NCBI RefSeq assembly: GCF_011762185.1
Contig: NZ_JAASQJ010000004.1
Span: forward strand, 1-64,000
Length of the DNA: 64,000 nucleotides
Reading direction: 5' to 3'
From: Dyadobacter arcticus
Lineage (GTDB): Bacteria; Bacteroidota; Bacteroidia; Cytophagales; Spirosomataceae
A model generated the notes under the pieces. It searched no databases. It was not told where the DNA came from and worked only from the letters and a program-made list of their open reading frames with translations. Positions 45,423-54,428 of this stretch are shown here, piece after piece. How positions within the stretch are numbered: the stretch's first letter is position 1; each line of letters starts with the position of its first letter. The translations under genes and the position numbers were made by a program.

Positions 45423-46448
45423 CTAAATCAGCTGATTGATCAGAGGTATTTTCACGGTAAAAAGTGCCCCATCCTCGATCACTTGCACACGTCGTTCCGT
45501 CAGCAGACTGTACCTGTTAATGATATTCTGCAGCCCGACACGCGTTGACTTCTCAAAGATTGTCTTTTCCTGGATATTGTTTTTTACCACCAAATACTGA
45601 TCACCTTCCTGATGAATGCTGATTTTCAAAGGGTTTTCTTTTGAAACCACATTGTGTTTGATCGCATTCTCGATCAGCATCTGAAGACTTAGCGGCGTGA
45701 CGTGCTGCCGGTATGTTTCCGGGGCAATATGTTTCTCGACCAGCAAATTATCCCTGAACCTGATTTTATTGAGATACACGTATGCATCCAAAAAAGCGAT
45801 TTCTTCTTCGACCAATACCGTATTTTTATTTCGACTTACCAACACGTAACGGTACACGTCCGAGAGGCGTTCGAGATACTTCTGGGCATCTGTGTTCGTG
45901 TCGTCAATTAATGCGGCAAGCGTGTTCATACTATTGAAAAGAAAATGCGGATCGAGCTGGTTTTTAAGGACTTCCAGCTGGGACTGCACGCCTTCGCGCA
46001 TCAGGGACTCTGTTTTCCGGACATTCGCTTTCCACGCTTCAAAAAAGTAAATCGCCTCGTAAACCAGGTAGACAAGCACCGTTGGGATCACGCTGATCCG
46101 AAAGCCCATCAGGTTGCCTTGTTTGTGCAGGATGCCTTTGCACAACACTTCGTCCAGAATGAAGGTCGCCGCCAATGTATAAATAAGGGCCATTACCGAC
46201 TCCAAAAGTAGTCTTTTGGTCGTTTCGCTATATTTGGGGAACAACCGGCGCATGCTTACAATGATGTACCGGTTGCCTTCCCAAAGCGCCAGTGTCGTAA
46301 AAAACGAGATGACCACGGCAGCAAAATAAGTGTTGTTCATTTCTCCAAAATCTTCAAAATGAACAATCATTGGTATGGCGAACGAAAAGAACGGAATGCC
46401 TACGAGCCGCAGTTTCAGGTCATTCAGTTGATACTTTGATTCAGTCAT
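45423..46448 (-). CDS. LytS-like sensor histidine kinase
   Basis: A 341-residue kinase. Four hydrophobic helices in the first 140 residues are followed by the His-kinase motif LDPHFLFNSMNTLAAL (acceptor His near residue 190) and an ATPase domain with LQMLIENAIKHN and GLQNIINR. Ligand unknown; it lacks an extracytoplasmic sensor domain. The ATG at 46448 is chosen over a TTG at 46463. A good TTTG/TAnnTTTG promoter lies upstream. Confidence 0.92.
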   Translation of the reverse strand: MTESKYQLNDLKLRLVGIPFFSFAIPMIVHFEDFGEMNNTYFAAVVISFFTTLALWEGNRYIIVSMRRLFPKYSETTKRLLLESVMALIYTLAATFILDEVLCKGILHKQGNLMGFRISVIPTVLVYLVYEAIYFFEAWKANVRKTESLMREGVQSQLEVLKNQLDPHFLFNSMNTLAALIDDTNTDAQKYLERLSDVYRYVLVSRNKNTVLVEEEIAFLDAYVYLNKIRFRDNLLVEKHIAPETYRQHVTPLSLQMLIENAIKHNVVSKENPLKISIHQEGDQYLVVKNNIQEKTIFEKSTRVGLQNIINRYSLLTERRVQVIEDGALFTVKIPLINQLI

Positions 46449-46522
46449 CGTTTCCAAAAGCAATATTGTAAATGGTTCAAAAAGAAAATTTCAAGCCTCA
46501 CATGCGGTATTACTTAACGTTA

Positions 46523-46555
46523 CAAACCTAAAATTCGTAAATAATTGGTTGCAAA
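46523..46555 (-). promoter_or_regulatory. Candidate Bacteroidota-type promoter of the LytS/LytT operon
   Basis: On the minus strand, TTTG (46555-46552) and TAGGTTTG (46530-46523) are separated by 21 bases, which matches the -33/-7 TTTG...TAnnTTTG promoter class. The start of transcription would lie near 46516, about 70 bases upstream of the start codon. Confidence 0.65.
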
Positions 46556-46608
46556 GGCTGGCGTCCCAAAATTAAATACATGGAACGCAGCCTAAGAAAC
46601 GGAATGTC

Positions 46609-48993
46609 TCAGAATGTGAAGCGCACCATTGGGACAGGGAAAAATCCTTGCTGGTATTCCGTAGCAATGCTGTTGGTCCTCGCATTATAAGTTTGCTGAA
46701 ATATGTTTTTGTTCGCACTCACATTCTGCAAGTCAACGGCGACTTCGAGGGTACTCCGGCGCATTTCTTTCCGGTAAGCGAGGCGGAGATCTGTGCGGAA
46801 ATAGGCACCTTGTTTTTGTGAATAGGCTTGATTTTCATCATAAACTGCCTCGCCACGTCGGCGGGATGCGTCCAGGTTAAGTGGGGAGGTATATTTTCCG
46901 CCCACAAACGATGTTTTAATACTGGCACTCAGCACGCTGCTCCGATTACGCCCCACCTTAACTTCCTTGCCGGCCAGCACATTGACAACATACCGGCTGT
47001 TGAAAGCCGTATTCCGTTCTACACCGTCGCTGCCTTTGTATTTGGAATCGAAAAGGGAAGTAGTCACCAAAAAATAGTATCCCTGGCTGAAATATTTCTC
47101 CAATGTCAGTTCAATTCCAATGTTCCTGCCCGTTCCCTCATTGACAAGGCTGTCCTCATCATCGTTAGCGAAGGTGCTTCCTGAGTTCAATGTTGAAAAC
47201 GAGGAAATTCTTCTTTCAACCGGCACATCATACAGGGATTGGTAATAAGGCTCGATTTTCAACAAAAGGTTTTCAGCAAGCCGGTTTTCGTACCCCAAGG
47301 AAAAATGGTGGCTTCGGGTAAAGTCGAGGTCTTTATTGGTATAAGCAAGGCCGCTCTCGGTTTTTGTTTGCACAAAATACGTGTAAATGTTTTGTGCCTG
47401 ACTGTTCAAACCGTATCCCAAACTAACCGATTGCCCGTTTCCGAAGGAGTACTGCAACCCGAATCGCGGTTCGATAGCAAAATTGTCGTTGAGGCTGAAA
47501 TGCTGCGCGTGAAGACCCAGGGTCATCTGTAAGTTTTTTGTCATTCTGTATTTCCACTGCCCGTAAGCCTGTGTCAGAACGGTATTTTCTCCTTTTACAT
47601 CGACCCGCACAGTATCAAACCGCCCGCCTCCGAAGATATCCCGGTTATACAAGTCGAAACTGAGCAGATCTGACGTGACGCCTCCGTAAAGACTGTGCTT
47701 GGCGTTGACTTTGTGCCGCACATTCAGGACAGCGGATGTTTTCCTGGTCTTAAACCTGGCCTGGCCACTAGCAAATGCTTCACGGGTGACCACACTGATT
47801 GAGTCTCCGCTGAAATCCTGATCGGTATTGCTGGTCCCGAGTGTCAGCTTGGCAAATGTTTTTGGGGAAAGATTGTATTCGTAGCTAAGTCCGAGAATAT
47901 TGGTCTTGTATTTCACCCGGGTATTTTCATTTTCGTTTCCATATAGGTTGGTATCTGTAGTATCCACGTCGTTACCCAGGAATTCGACGTCGCTCTGCCC
48001 CAAAATACCAAACACAGAAAGTTTGCCTTTTTTTCCTGTTGGGACAGATACTTTGAAATTCAAATCCTGGTAATTGGGGACCGCACTTCCTGTTCCAAAA
48101 TTGATACCCAGCGCCTGAAAAAGGCCCAGCGTCGAATACCGATAATTAATCAGGTAGGAGGCTTTTGAGTTTTTGGAGAGCGGTCCTTCCGCGCCTGCTT
48201 CAAAACCATTGAAGCCTACCTGGCCAAGAAATTCGTGTTTCTGGTTGTTACCGTCACGCATCCGGAGATCAAACACCCCGGAAAGGGCATTGCCATACTG
48301 CGATGGAAAAGCGCTCGTAATAAAGTCCGATTTGTCCAGCGTATTGTTATTGAGCAAACTTACCGGCCCACCCGTGCTGCCCAGGGAGCCAAAATGGTTC
48401 GGGTTGGGAATGTTAAGCCCTTCCAGTTGCCATAGCATCCCGGCAGGGGAGTTACCGCGAACCACAATGTCGTTACGTGAATCATTGCCTGACACGACGC
48501 CCGCAAAATTCGCGGCCATCCGCGAAGGGTCACCCAATGCTCCTGCGTATCGCTTGGTGTCGTCGATGTTGAAAGACCGGCCTCCCACGAGTGCAAGCTC
48601 ATTATTAGTTTTGCTTTTATCGCTCTTTCTGTCTGCGGTGACAACGACCTCGTCTAGCGAACTGACCATTTCTGTCAGCATTACGCTGACAATCACTTCT
48701 TTGCCCGCGGTGACGATCACGTTGGACAGGCGGTTTTCCTCATACCCTACGGAAGAAATCCGGAACGATTGCCTTCCGGTGGGTACGCCTGTGATCTGGA
48801 ATTCTCCGTTTACATCCGTGATAGCACCCTGCGGGTTTTTTCCCTCCTCCTGAATAAGCAAAACAGACGCACCGATGACCGGCGACTGAGTAACCTCATC
48901 GCGGATGATACCGCGGACTGTTTGCGAAACTTGTTGGGCCGTCAAAGGCCTCATTGCCAAAAGCGAAATAATGAGTAGTAGGTAGTTCTTCAT
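46609..48993 (-). CDS. TonB-dependent outer membrane receptor
   Basis: A 794-residue receptor with a signal peptide, a carboxypeptidase-like domain (VRGIIRDEVTQSPVIGAS, residues 27-110), a plug domain (VVVTADRKSDK, then GDPSRMAANFAGVVSGND) and a barrel ending in VPMVRFTF. It is not a full SusC (no SusD partner, shorter than 900 residues). It could take up a siderophore or metal complex, but no specific ligand can be named. It lies upstream of the LytS/LytT operon, in the same direction. Confidence 0.9.
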   Translation of the reverse strand: MKNYLLLIISLLAMRPLTAQQVSQTVRGIIRDEVTQSPVIGASVLLIQEEGKNPQGAITDVNGEFQITGVPTGRQSFRISSVGYEENRLSNVIVTAGKEVIVSVMLTEMVSSLDEVVVTADRKSDKSKTNNELALVGGRSFNIDDTKRYAGALGDPSRMAANFAGVVSGNDSRNDIVVRGNSPAGMLWQLEGLNIPNPNHFGSLGSTGGPVSLLNNNTLDKSDFITSAFPSQYGNALSGVFDLRMRDGNNQKHEFLGQVGFNGFEAGAEGPLSKNSKASYLINYRYSTLGLFQALGINFGTGSAVPNYQDLNFKVSVPTGKKGKLSVFGILGQSDVEFLGNDVDTTDTNLYGNENENTRVKYKTNILGLSYEYNLSPKTFAKLTLGTSNTDQDFSGDSISVVTREAFASGQARFKTRKTSAVLNVRHKVNAKHSLYGGVTSDLLSFDLYNRDIFGGGRFDTVRVDVKGENTVLTQAYGQWKYRMTKNLQMTLGLHAQHFSLNDNFAIEPRFGLQYSFGNGQSVSLGYGLNSQAQNIYTYFVQTKTESGLAYTNKDLDFTRSHHFSLGYENRLAENLLLKIEPYYQSLYDVPVERRISSFSTLNSGSTFANDDEDSLVNEGTGRNIGIELTLEKYFSQGYYFLVTTSLFDSKYKGSDGVERNTAFNSRYVVNVLAGKEVKVGRNRSSVLSASIKTSFVGGKYTSPLNLDASRRRGEAVYDENQAYSQKQGAYFRTDLRLAYRKEMRRSTLEVAVDLQNVSANKNIFQQTYNARTNSIATEYQQGFFPVPMVRFTF

Positions 48994-49156
48994 AGCCTGT
49001 TCGTTTATTTATTGACAAAACAAATTTGACGATAAGGCATCGTTACTACAATCCAAAAAACGGGTAACCGTAAAATCGGGGGGGCGAAGTGACGATTATG
49101 GAGGTGTAACCGAAAAAGGGAATCCATGTACAAGACTCCACCGTAATTGGGATTTG

Positions 49157-50572
49157 CTAATTCAGCAACCCAGCGCTCCATTGCAGTGCATAGGCGGTTT
49201 TGTAGTATTTTGTTTTGAGTTCAATCAGTTTTTGTCTGGCTTCCAACGCTTTATTTTCCCGGCTATTGATCAGGAAGAGTGAGCTTTCTCCATTGGAAAA
49301 CCTTATTTCCTCCGCTTTTACCAGTTGCTGATAATTGGCGTAATTTAGGCTTTGCAGGTCAATTTGTTCTTTGAGGATATTGAACTCGTTATAATATTTC
49401 CTGACTTTAATTTCCAAATCAAGCTGCTTTTTCATTTGTCCCAGGCGTGTCTCCTGAATTTTGAGCTGAGCCTTTTTATATTCTCCACGTCCAGCCGAAA
49501 GCCGCAAAGGTATTTCGAACTTGAAACCATACTGGTAGTTATTATCGAAGATTGCGTATTCTCCGGCGCTGGCCAATGCATTGTACCCCTTGCTCATATG
49601 GTTGTAACGGAAGTCGGCTTTGGGTAAAAGCTCCTGGAATTTGAGTTTTTTCTCAATATCCAGTGCACGAAGTTTAAAATCGTAGGTCCTTAGTTCGGGA
49701 TGCGATTGTGAGGCAGCAGAAAGCAGGCTAGCCAGGTCCAGGTCGAAGTCTTTGATATTTTGCGTATTATCCCAGTCGGCCGGAGGGATAACCGTGTCGG
49801 GCAAAGTATAGGGTTCACCGGTATCACTCCATAGAAATGCAGAAAGCTGCAATCCTGCATTGCGGAATTCCAGCAGGTATTGATTTTGTTGGTACTGAAA
49901 GCTTTGAAGTTGGGCCAATGTTTCAATGGTATCAATAGCAGCACGCTCGCCATTCAGCAGAGACTTGCGGACAAAATCCTGCCTTTGCGTATTGACTGCC
50001 ACGTTCGCCTGCACGACCAGATACTGATTATAGTAGCTTACCCACTGCCAGTATGCATCCATAGCATCCATGAGCAAGTCATTCAGGACCAGTCTTTGCT
50101 CGGTGTCGGCCAGCGACCTGAAAATCCGGGCCTGTTTTAGGAATGCACGCCGCTTATCCATCAGCAAGTCCCGGGCAAGCGGAACGCTCACACCGAGAAA
50201 AGCCGATTGCCCTTTCGTCATCGTCGGGTCGAGCCGCTCTCCTGTGTAATTGTCCACTCCGCTGTGCACCTCGATCCCATACCAGGTTGGAATGGTGATT
50301 TCGGGCGATGTCCTATTATAATAGTTAGTGCCGTCAAAGCGTTTGCGGGAGACATAAGCGCCAAGAACGGGGTCGAACCCGCCGCGGGCGATCAGCAGGT
50401 CGGCCTGCGCTTTGTCAATGTGGATACCAGCCTGCTTTGCGACCGGATGGAACTTCCGGACGAGCTCCATCACCTGCGCCGCGTTCAGTGTTTTGGTAGA
50501 ATCCTGTGCCGTGGCCGCATTTAAAACCGCTAATCCGACCAGGAAACTCAATGTTATTGCCAAGCTTTTCAT
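49157..50572 (-). CDS. TolC-family outer membrane channel
   Basis: A 471-residue TolC-type protein with a signal peptide (MKSLAITLSFLVGLAVLNAATA), two repeats of long helices and beta-barrel strands (VLGAYVSRKRFDG, then FGFKFEIPLRLSAG type segments). It should be the outer-membrane channel for the HlyD/ABC pair encoded just upstream, in the same operon, with 13 bases between genes. Confidence 0.88.
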   Translation of the reverse strand: MKSLAITLSFLVGLAVLNAATAQDSTKTLNAAQVMELVRKFHPVAKQAGIHIDKAQADLLIARGGFDPVLGAYVSRKRFDGTNYYNRTSPEITIPTWYGIEVHSGVDNYTGERLDPTMTKGQSAFLGVSVPLARDLLMDKRRAFLKQARIFRSLADTEQRLVLNDLLMDAMDAYWQWVSYYNQYLVVQANVAVNTQRQDFVRKSLLNGERAAIDTIETLAQLQSFQYQQNQYLLEFRNAGLQLSAFLWSDTGEPYTLPDTVIPPADWDNTQNIKDFDLDLASLLSAASQSHPELRTYDFKLRALDIEKKLKFQELLPKADFRYNHMSKGYNALASAGEYAIFDNNYQYGFKFEIPLRLSAGRGEYKKAQLKIQETRLGQMKKQLDLEIKVRKYYNEFNILKEQIDLQSLNYANYQQLVKAEEIRFSNGESSLFLINSRENKALEARQKLIELKTKYYKTAYALQWSAGLLN

Positions 50573-50585
50573 AAACAGGCCTAGT

Positions 50586-51920
50586 TTATTTTTCTTTACC
50601 CGGATCTTTCGGCCCTGGTTCTTTCAAAGTGTAGTAATCGGGGGGGAACCCGTTAATGTTCCGCCAGAGCTCATACCATACCGGCACATCTTTCAGCAGC
50701 GCGATGGCCTGCGCTCCTGTTCCCAGTTTCAGTTGCTGCGGCCAGGGCCGGTCAGCGGCGTCTTCGGCCACAAGCACCCGGAACATCCCGTTCGCGCTAA
50801 TCGTATGCTCGAATGCGACCACCTTTCCCCCGAAAGTCCCATAGCTGTTCTCGGGCCAGCCACTGAAGATGATGGCTGGGAAACCGTCGAACATAAACCT
50901 GACTTTTTGCCCGATGCTGATCAGCGGAAGGTCTACCGGGCGCACGTACATTTCAACTGCATAATTGACCCTTGTCGGAACGATCACCGTAATCCGTTCC
51001 CCATCTTTGAGTATCTCGCCGATCCCGGCTTTGTTGGCCTGGACGATCTGACCGTCCTGCGGTGCCAGGATTACATACATGCCGTTCCGGATGGTGTAAT
51101 TGGCTACCTGGTTTTCCAGCTTCGCCATTTCCCCTTGTCCGGAAGCGATATTGCTCAGGCTTTGCAGCCGGTCGCCTTCCGCCTTGCTGATCTTTTCGGC
51201 ATACTCCTGCTGCACACCGTTTTGTTCGATCTCCACAATGATCATCTCCTGCTTAGTCTGGGCAATTTTATTTTCAGCTGCTATTTTTTTAGCCAGGGCA
51301 TTCTGAAAAGTGGTATTGCGCTGCTGAAGCTGGGTTTGAGAAACAAGCCCCTGTTCGAACATCTTCTGCTGGCGCTCGTATTGATCCTTGGTCAGGTTAA
51401 ATTCATTGGTGACGGCTTCCAGCTCTGCCTGCTCGCCGGTCAGCTTGTTATTGAGCTGGCCCAGCTTGTTTTCGAGTTGCTTGATTTTGAAGGTTTTGGC
51501 TGCCTGCAATGCTTCCATTTGTGAAACCGATGTGGCCGCCTTTCCCTTATAGAAATTGATCGAACCTTTTTTTGCTTCTACCTGCTGCTGGGTACGGCTG
51601 ACGAGATTGGGGTCCAGATAATCCTCTTTGATCTCCGATATCTGCATGATCGTGTCACCTTTTTTTACAAAGTCGCCCTCCTTCACAGCCCATTTGACAA
51701 TTTTGCCCGGAATCGGGGAATTGATATTTTGGGACCGCTGCTCTTGGTAAAGCGAAGTGATGTCGCCCCGGGCTTTGATGTTTTGCGTCCATGGTAAAAA
51801 GAGCGTCAGTCCAAGTAGGGCAATAATACCGTAAAACCAATACCTGACCTTACTCTCCTGATCGCGCAGGTAAATGGCATCGAAGGATTTGAGCGGGATT
51901 TTATAATTGACCTGATCCAT
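50586..51920 (-). CDS. HlyD-family membrane fusion protein
   Basis: A 444-residue periplasmic adaptor. One membrane helix (residues 28-46) is followed by a biotinyl-lipoyl-like half (INSPIPGKIVKW, then GDTIMQISE), a long coiled coil (120-290) and the second lipoyl half (MYVILAPQDGQIV). It links the ABC protein to the TolC-type channel. Its start lies inside the end of the ABC gene (20-base overlap). Confidence 0.92.
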   Translation of the reverse strand: MDQVNYKIPLKSFDAIYLRDQESKVRYWFYGIIALLGLTLFLPWTQNIKARGDITSLYQEQRSQNINSPIPGKIVKWAVKEGDFVKKGDTIMQISEIKEDYLDPNLVSRTQQQVEAKKGSINFYKGKAATSVSQMEALQAAKTFKIKQLENKLGQLNNKLTGEQAELEAVTNEFNLTKDQYERQQKMFEQGLVSQTQLQQRNTTFQNALAKKIAAENKIAQTKQEMIIVEIEQNGVQQEYAEKISKAEGDRLQSLSNIASGQGEMAKLENQVANYTIRNGMYVILAPQDGQIVQANKAGIGEILKDGERITVIVPTRVNYAVEMYVRPVDLPLISIGQKVRFMFDGFPAIIFSGWPENSYGTFGGKVVAFEHTISANGMFRVLVAEDAADRPWPQQLKLGTGAQAIALLKDVPVWYELWRNINGFPPDYYTLKEPGPKDPGKEK

Positions 51921-53586
51921 TTTCGATGTTTCGGGTTATGGTTGCTGTTGCATTACTGAGCATAATATGGTATTCGCACCGTTGCAAAAATTCAGGGTCG
52001 TTGCTTGCAACGACGACCGTAGCCTGGTTTGGCTTACTTAACAGGTATTCCATCATTTTCTGCTTTTCAAGTCCTGTCATGCCTTCCCACGGATCTTCCA
52101 GCAACAAAAGGACTGGATTGTCCAATAATGCCCTGAGCAGGGATATGCGCTTAATATACTGACTAGGCAGGTTTTTGCCGTTGGGATCGACCTGGGTCTC
52201 GAATCCCTCAGGCAATAAATCCAGAAAACCGGCAAGCCCTGTCTTTTCGGCCAGACTGATAATTTCCTCTGAGTTGATGTGGTTTCGGCCTACAATGATG
52301 TTCTCCCAGACCGAGCCAATGAATATATCTTTCTGATTGAGGTACATACCGGTTTTCTTTCGGAGCGATGGCAGCCTGAAATTGCTCAGAGGGACTTTAT
52401 TGAACAGCAAAGAGCCCGAGTATTGTTGAAAGTGCCCGCCCAGAATTTTCAAAAACGTAGATTTGCCTGACATGTCGGCGGTAGAAACACCCACCAGGCT
52501 CCCCGCGGGAATGTGGATATTCACATTGCTGAATATGCTTTTGTCGTATTGAAATGAAAAGGAAAAATCAATCAGGTCGATGCCGACGCCTTTGTAGACG
52601 GAATCCAAGGTAACATTTCCTTCCTTTTCGGAAAGATTTTCGGTTACAGTCGCCAGTTTTTCCAGGCCAGTTGCCACATCATATACACTGTCCAGATTGA
52701 TGATCAATTTCTCCACTGCGTCAATGACAGTAAGTACAACGATTTCAGCCGCAATGAATTCACCGACATTGAGTTGCTGGCGGAGCAGAAGATAAGAGCC
52801 TCCTGCCAGCATCGCCAAAGTGATAGCTACTTTTGTGAAGACCAGGGTTTTATACTGAAAAAGCAATACCGAGAAGTGATCCGTGCGCGATTGCAGGTAC
52901 CTGCTCACATTCGTATCTGTTCTCGTGAGATTTAAATGGGCGTCATAGCCAAGCTTAAATGGATTGATAACCCTTGCCATTTCTTCAAGCCAGCTCACGG
53001 TTTTGTATTTGTTAACGCTCTCTTGTAAGCTGGTTTTTAGTCCATTAGCGCCAGTTAGTCGGAAAATCAATGATAACACAAAGATCAGGGTCAGTCCGAA
53101 CACAATGAAAAAAGGGTGATAGAGAGCTAGCAAAACCAGACCGAAAATGATCTGTATACTGGCCACTGGAACGTCCAGCAGCAGCTTGGACAATCCCTTT
53201 TGCACATTAAGCACATCGAAAAAACGGTTTACCTTTTCAGGAAGGTAAAAACCATCCGTTTTCATCAGGTCGAAGCGCGGGATCTTGTCCGCGAACTCAA
53301 AAGCATAACGCGTAAATATCTTCTGCTGGATTTTTTCTATGATCTTCATCTGATTGATCTGCATCAGACCGACGGCGGCGACTCCGATCACCACCAGAAT
53401 GATCAGTACATAAATAGATGTTACCATTGATGCCCCCAACACAAACCCAATAATGGCTTGAATACCAAGGGGAAGGCTTAGATTAACAAGGCCGCTCAGC
53501 ATCGCATAAAAGTAAATTGCTCCAACGTCGGACCGGTCCAATAAGATCAGGTTCCATAATCTTTTAAAGGGATTTACCTTTTCCAT
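51901..53586 (-). CDS. ABC transporter, fused permease/ATPase with degenerate ATPase motifs
   Basis: A 561-residue protein: six membrane helices (residues 20-290), then a nucleotide-binding domain. Its motifs deviate strongly. The P-loop reads STADMSGKST with the first glycine lost; the signature LSGGQ is replaced by LPSQY (473-477); the Walker B end is LLED instead of LLDE; and the H-loop His is Asn (SND, 528-530). There is no peptidase domain. It may hydrolyse ATP poorly or not at all. It forms an export system with the HlyD and TolC genes, regulated by the divergent TetR gene. Confidence 0.85.
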   Translation of the reverse strand: MEKVNPFKRLWNLILLDRSDVGAIYFYAMLSGLVNLSLPLGIQAIIGFVLGASMVTSIYVLIILVVIGVAAVGLMQINQMKIIEKIQQKIFTRYAFEFADKIPRFDLMKTDGFYLPEKVNRFFDVLNVQKGLSKLLLDVPVASIQIIFGLVLLALYHPFFIVFGLTLIFVLSLIFRLTGANGLKTSLQESVNKYKTVSWLEEMARVINPFKLGYDAHLNLTRTDTNVSRYLQSRTDHFSVLLFQYKTLVFTKVAITLAMLAGGSYLLLRQQLNVGEFIAAEIVVLTVIDAVEKLIINLDSVYDVATGLEKLATVTENLSEKEGNVTLDSVYKGVGIDLIDFSFSFQYDKSIFSNVNIHIPAGSLVGVSTADMSGKSTFLKILGGHFQQYSGSLLFNKVPLSNFRLPSLRKKTGMYLNQKDIFIGSVWENIIVGRNHINSEEIISLAEKTGLAGFLDLLPEGFETQVDPNGKNLPSQYIKRISLLRALLDNPVLLLLEDPWEGMTGLEKQKMMEYLLSKPNQATVVVASNDPEFLQRCEYHIMLSNATATITRNIENGSGQL

Positions 53587-53607
53587 AGAGGGATTGTTTT
53601 CTAATCA

Positions 53608-53649
53608 CAAATATAATAGTACTCTAATAAATAATAGTAATACTATTAT
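53608..53649. promoter_or_regulatory. Promoter and palindromic TetR-type operator of the export operon
   Basis: A 19-base palindrome ATAATAGTA-A-TACTATTAT (53631-53649) has a further copy of its half site, ATAATAGTA, at 53613-53621, 18 bases away. On the minus strand the -7 element TATATTTG (53615-53608) overlaps that copy, so a repressor bound there would block the ABC operon promoter. The divergent TetR gene is the obvious regulator. Confidence 0.65.
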
Positions 53650-53732
53650 AAAAGAAAGTAAATATTTTTTTATTGATATAATAACTATTGATGATTGATA
53701 TTTTACTATTTTCGTTTAGTTATAGACGCCAC

Positions 53733-54407
53733 ATGGATTTTCAGGTCAGTTTTCATTTAAACGATAAGGTCTTTTTAAAAGACCCGGAAAGCAGCGAGCT
53801 CGGCAAGCAGCTCATCAAGAGTGCGATAGACCTGATCTATGAGTTGGGTTTTGAACATTTTACTTTTAAAAAGCTGGCTGCCGAAGTCAATACAACGGAG
53901 GCTACTGTATACCGTTATTTCGAGAACAAACATCGTTTATTGTTGTATATTCTCAACTGGTACTGGCGCTACATGGAGTTCCTGGTCATGTTCAAGCTGC
54001 AGAATGTCACGGATAGAAAGCTGAAATTGCAGACCATTATTGAGCTGCTGACACAAGAACTTCCAGAAAGTAGCGGTACAATGGATTACAATAAGAGATA
54101 TCTGAATCAGATCATCATTACAGAAAGCAGTAAAGTGTATCTTGTAAAGGAAGTAAAGGAGATCAATAAATCAGAGGTTTTTAAGCCATATAAAGATCTG
54201 TGCGCGAAAATCGCTGAGGTAGTCAGCGAATACAATCCTGATTATAAGTATCCGAGATCATTAAGCAGTACACTGATTGAAGCGTCGCATCATCAGCAGT
54301 TTTTTAGCAATTATCTACCTAAGTTGACCGATGTGAACGGGTCGGAAGAGAAAAACTTTACTGCCGGGTTTTTAACGGATTTACTTTTTAAAGCACTCGG
54401 AAAATAG
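53733..54407 (+). CDS. TetR/AcrR-family regulator of the export operon
   Basis: A 224-residue regulator. The N-terminal helix-turn-helix (LGFEHFTFKKLAAEVNTTEATVYRYFENKHRLL, broken here as FTFKKLAAEV and TEATVYRYF) is followed by a ligand-binding domain. It lies divergent from the ABC/HlyD/TolC operon across an AT-rich gap with a palindromic site. The ATG at 53733 gives the usual N-terminus; the open frame from 53688 includes an unlikely 15-residue extension over the promoter. Confidence 0.9.
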   Translation: MDFQVSFHLNDKVFLKDPESSELGKQLIKSAIDLIYELGFEHFTFKKLAAEVNTTEATVYRYFENKHRLLLYILNWYWRYMEFLVMFKLQNVTDRKLKLQTIIELLTQELPESSGTMDYNKRYLNQIIITESSKVYLVKEVKEINKSEVFKPYKDLCAKIAEVVSEYNPDYKYPRSLSSTLIEASHHQQFFSNYLPKLTDVNGSEEKNFTAGFLTDLLFKALGK

Positions 54408-54428
54408 ATGGTTTGTTTCTGTAATGTA

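Noticed and set aside
53688..53732. Longer N-terminus for the TetR regulator
   Set aside because: It would cover the AT-rich promoter region, and homologues start at the MDFQVSFHLND-type N-terminus.
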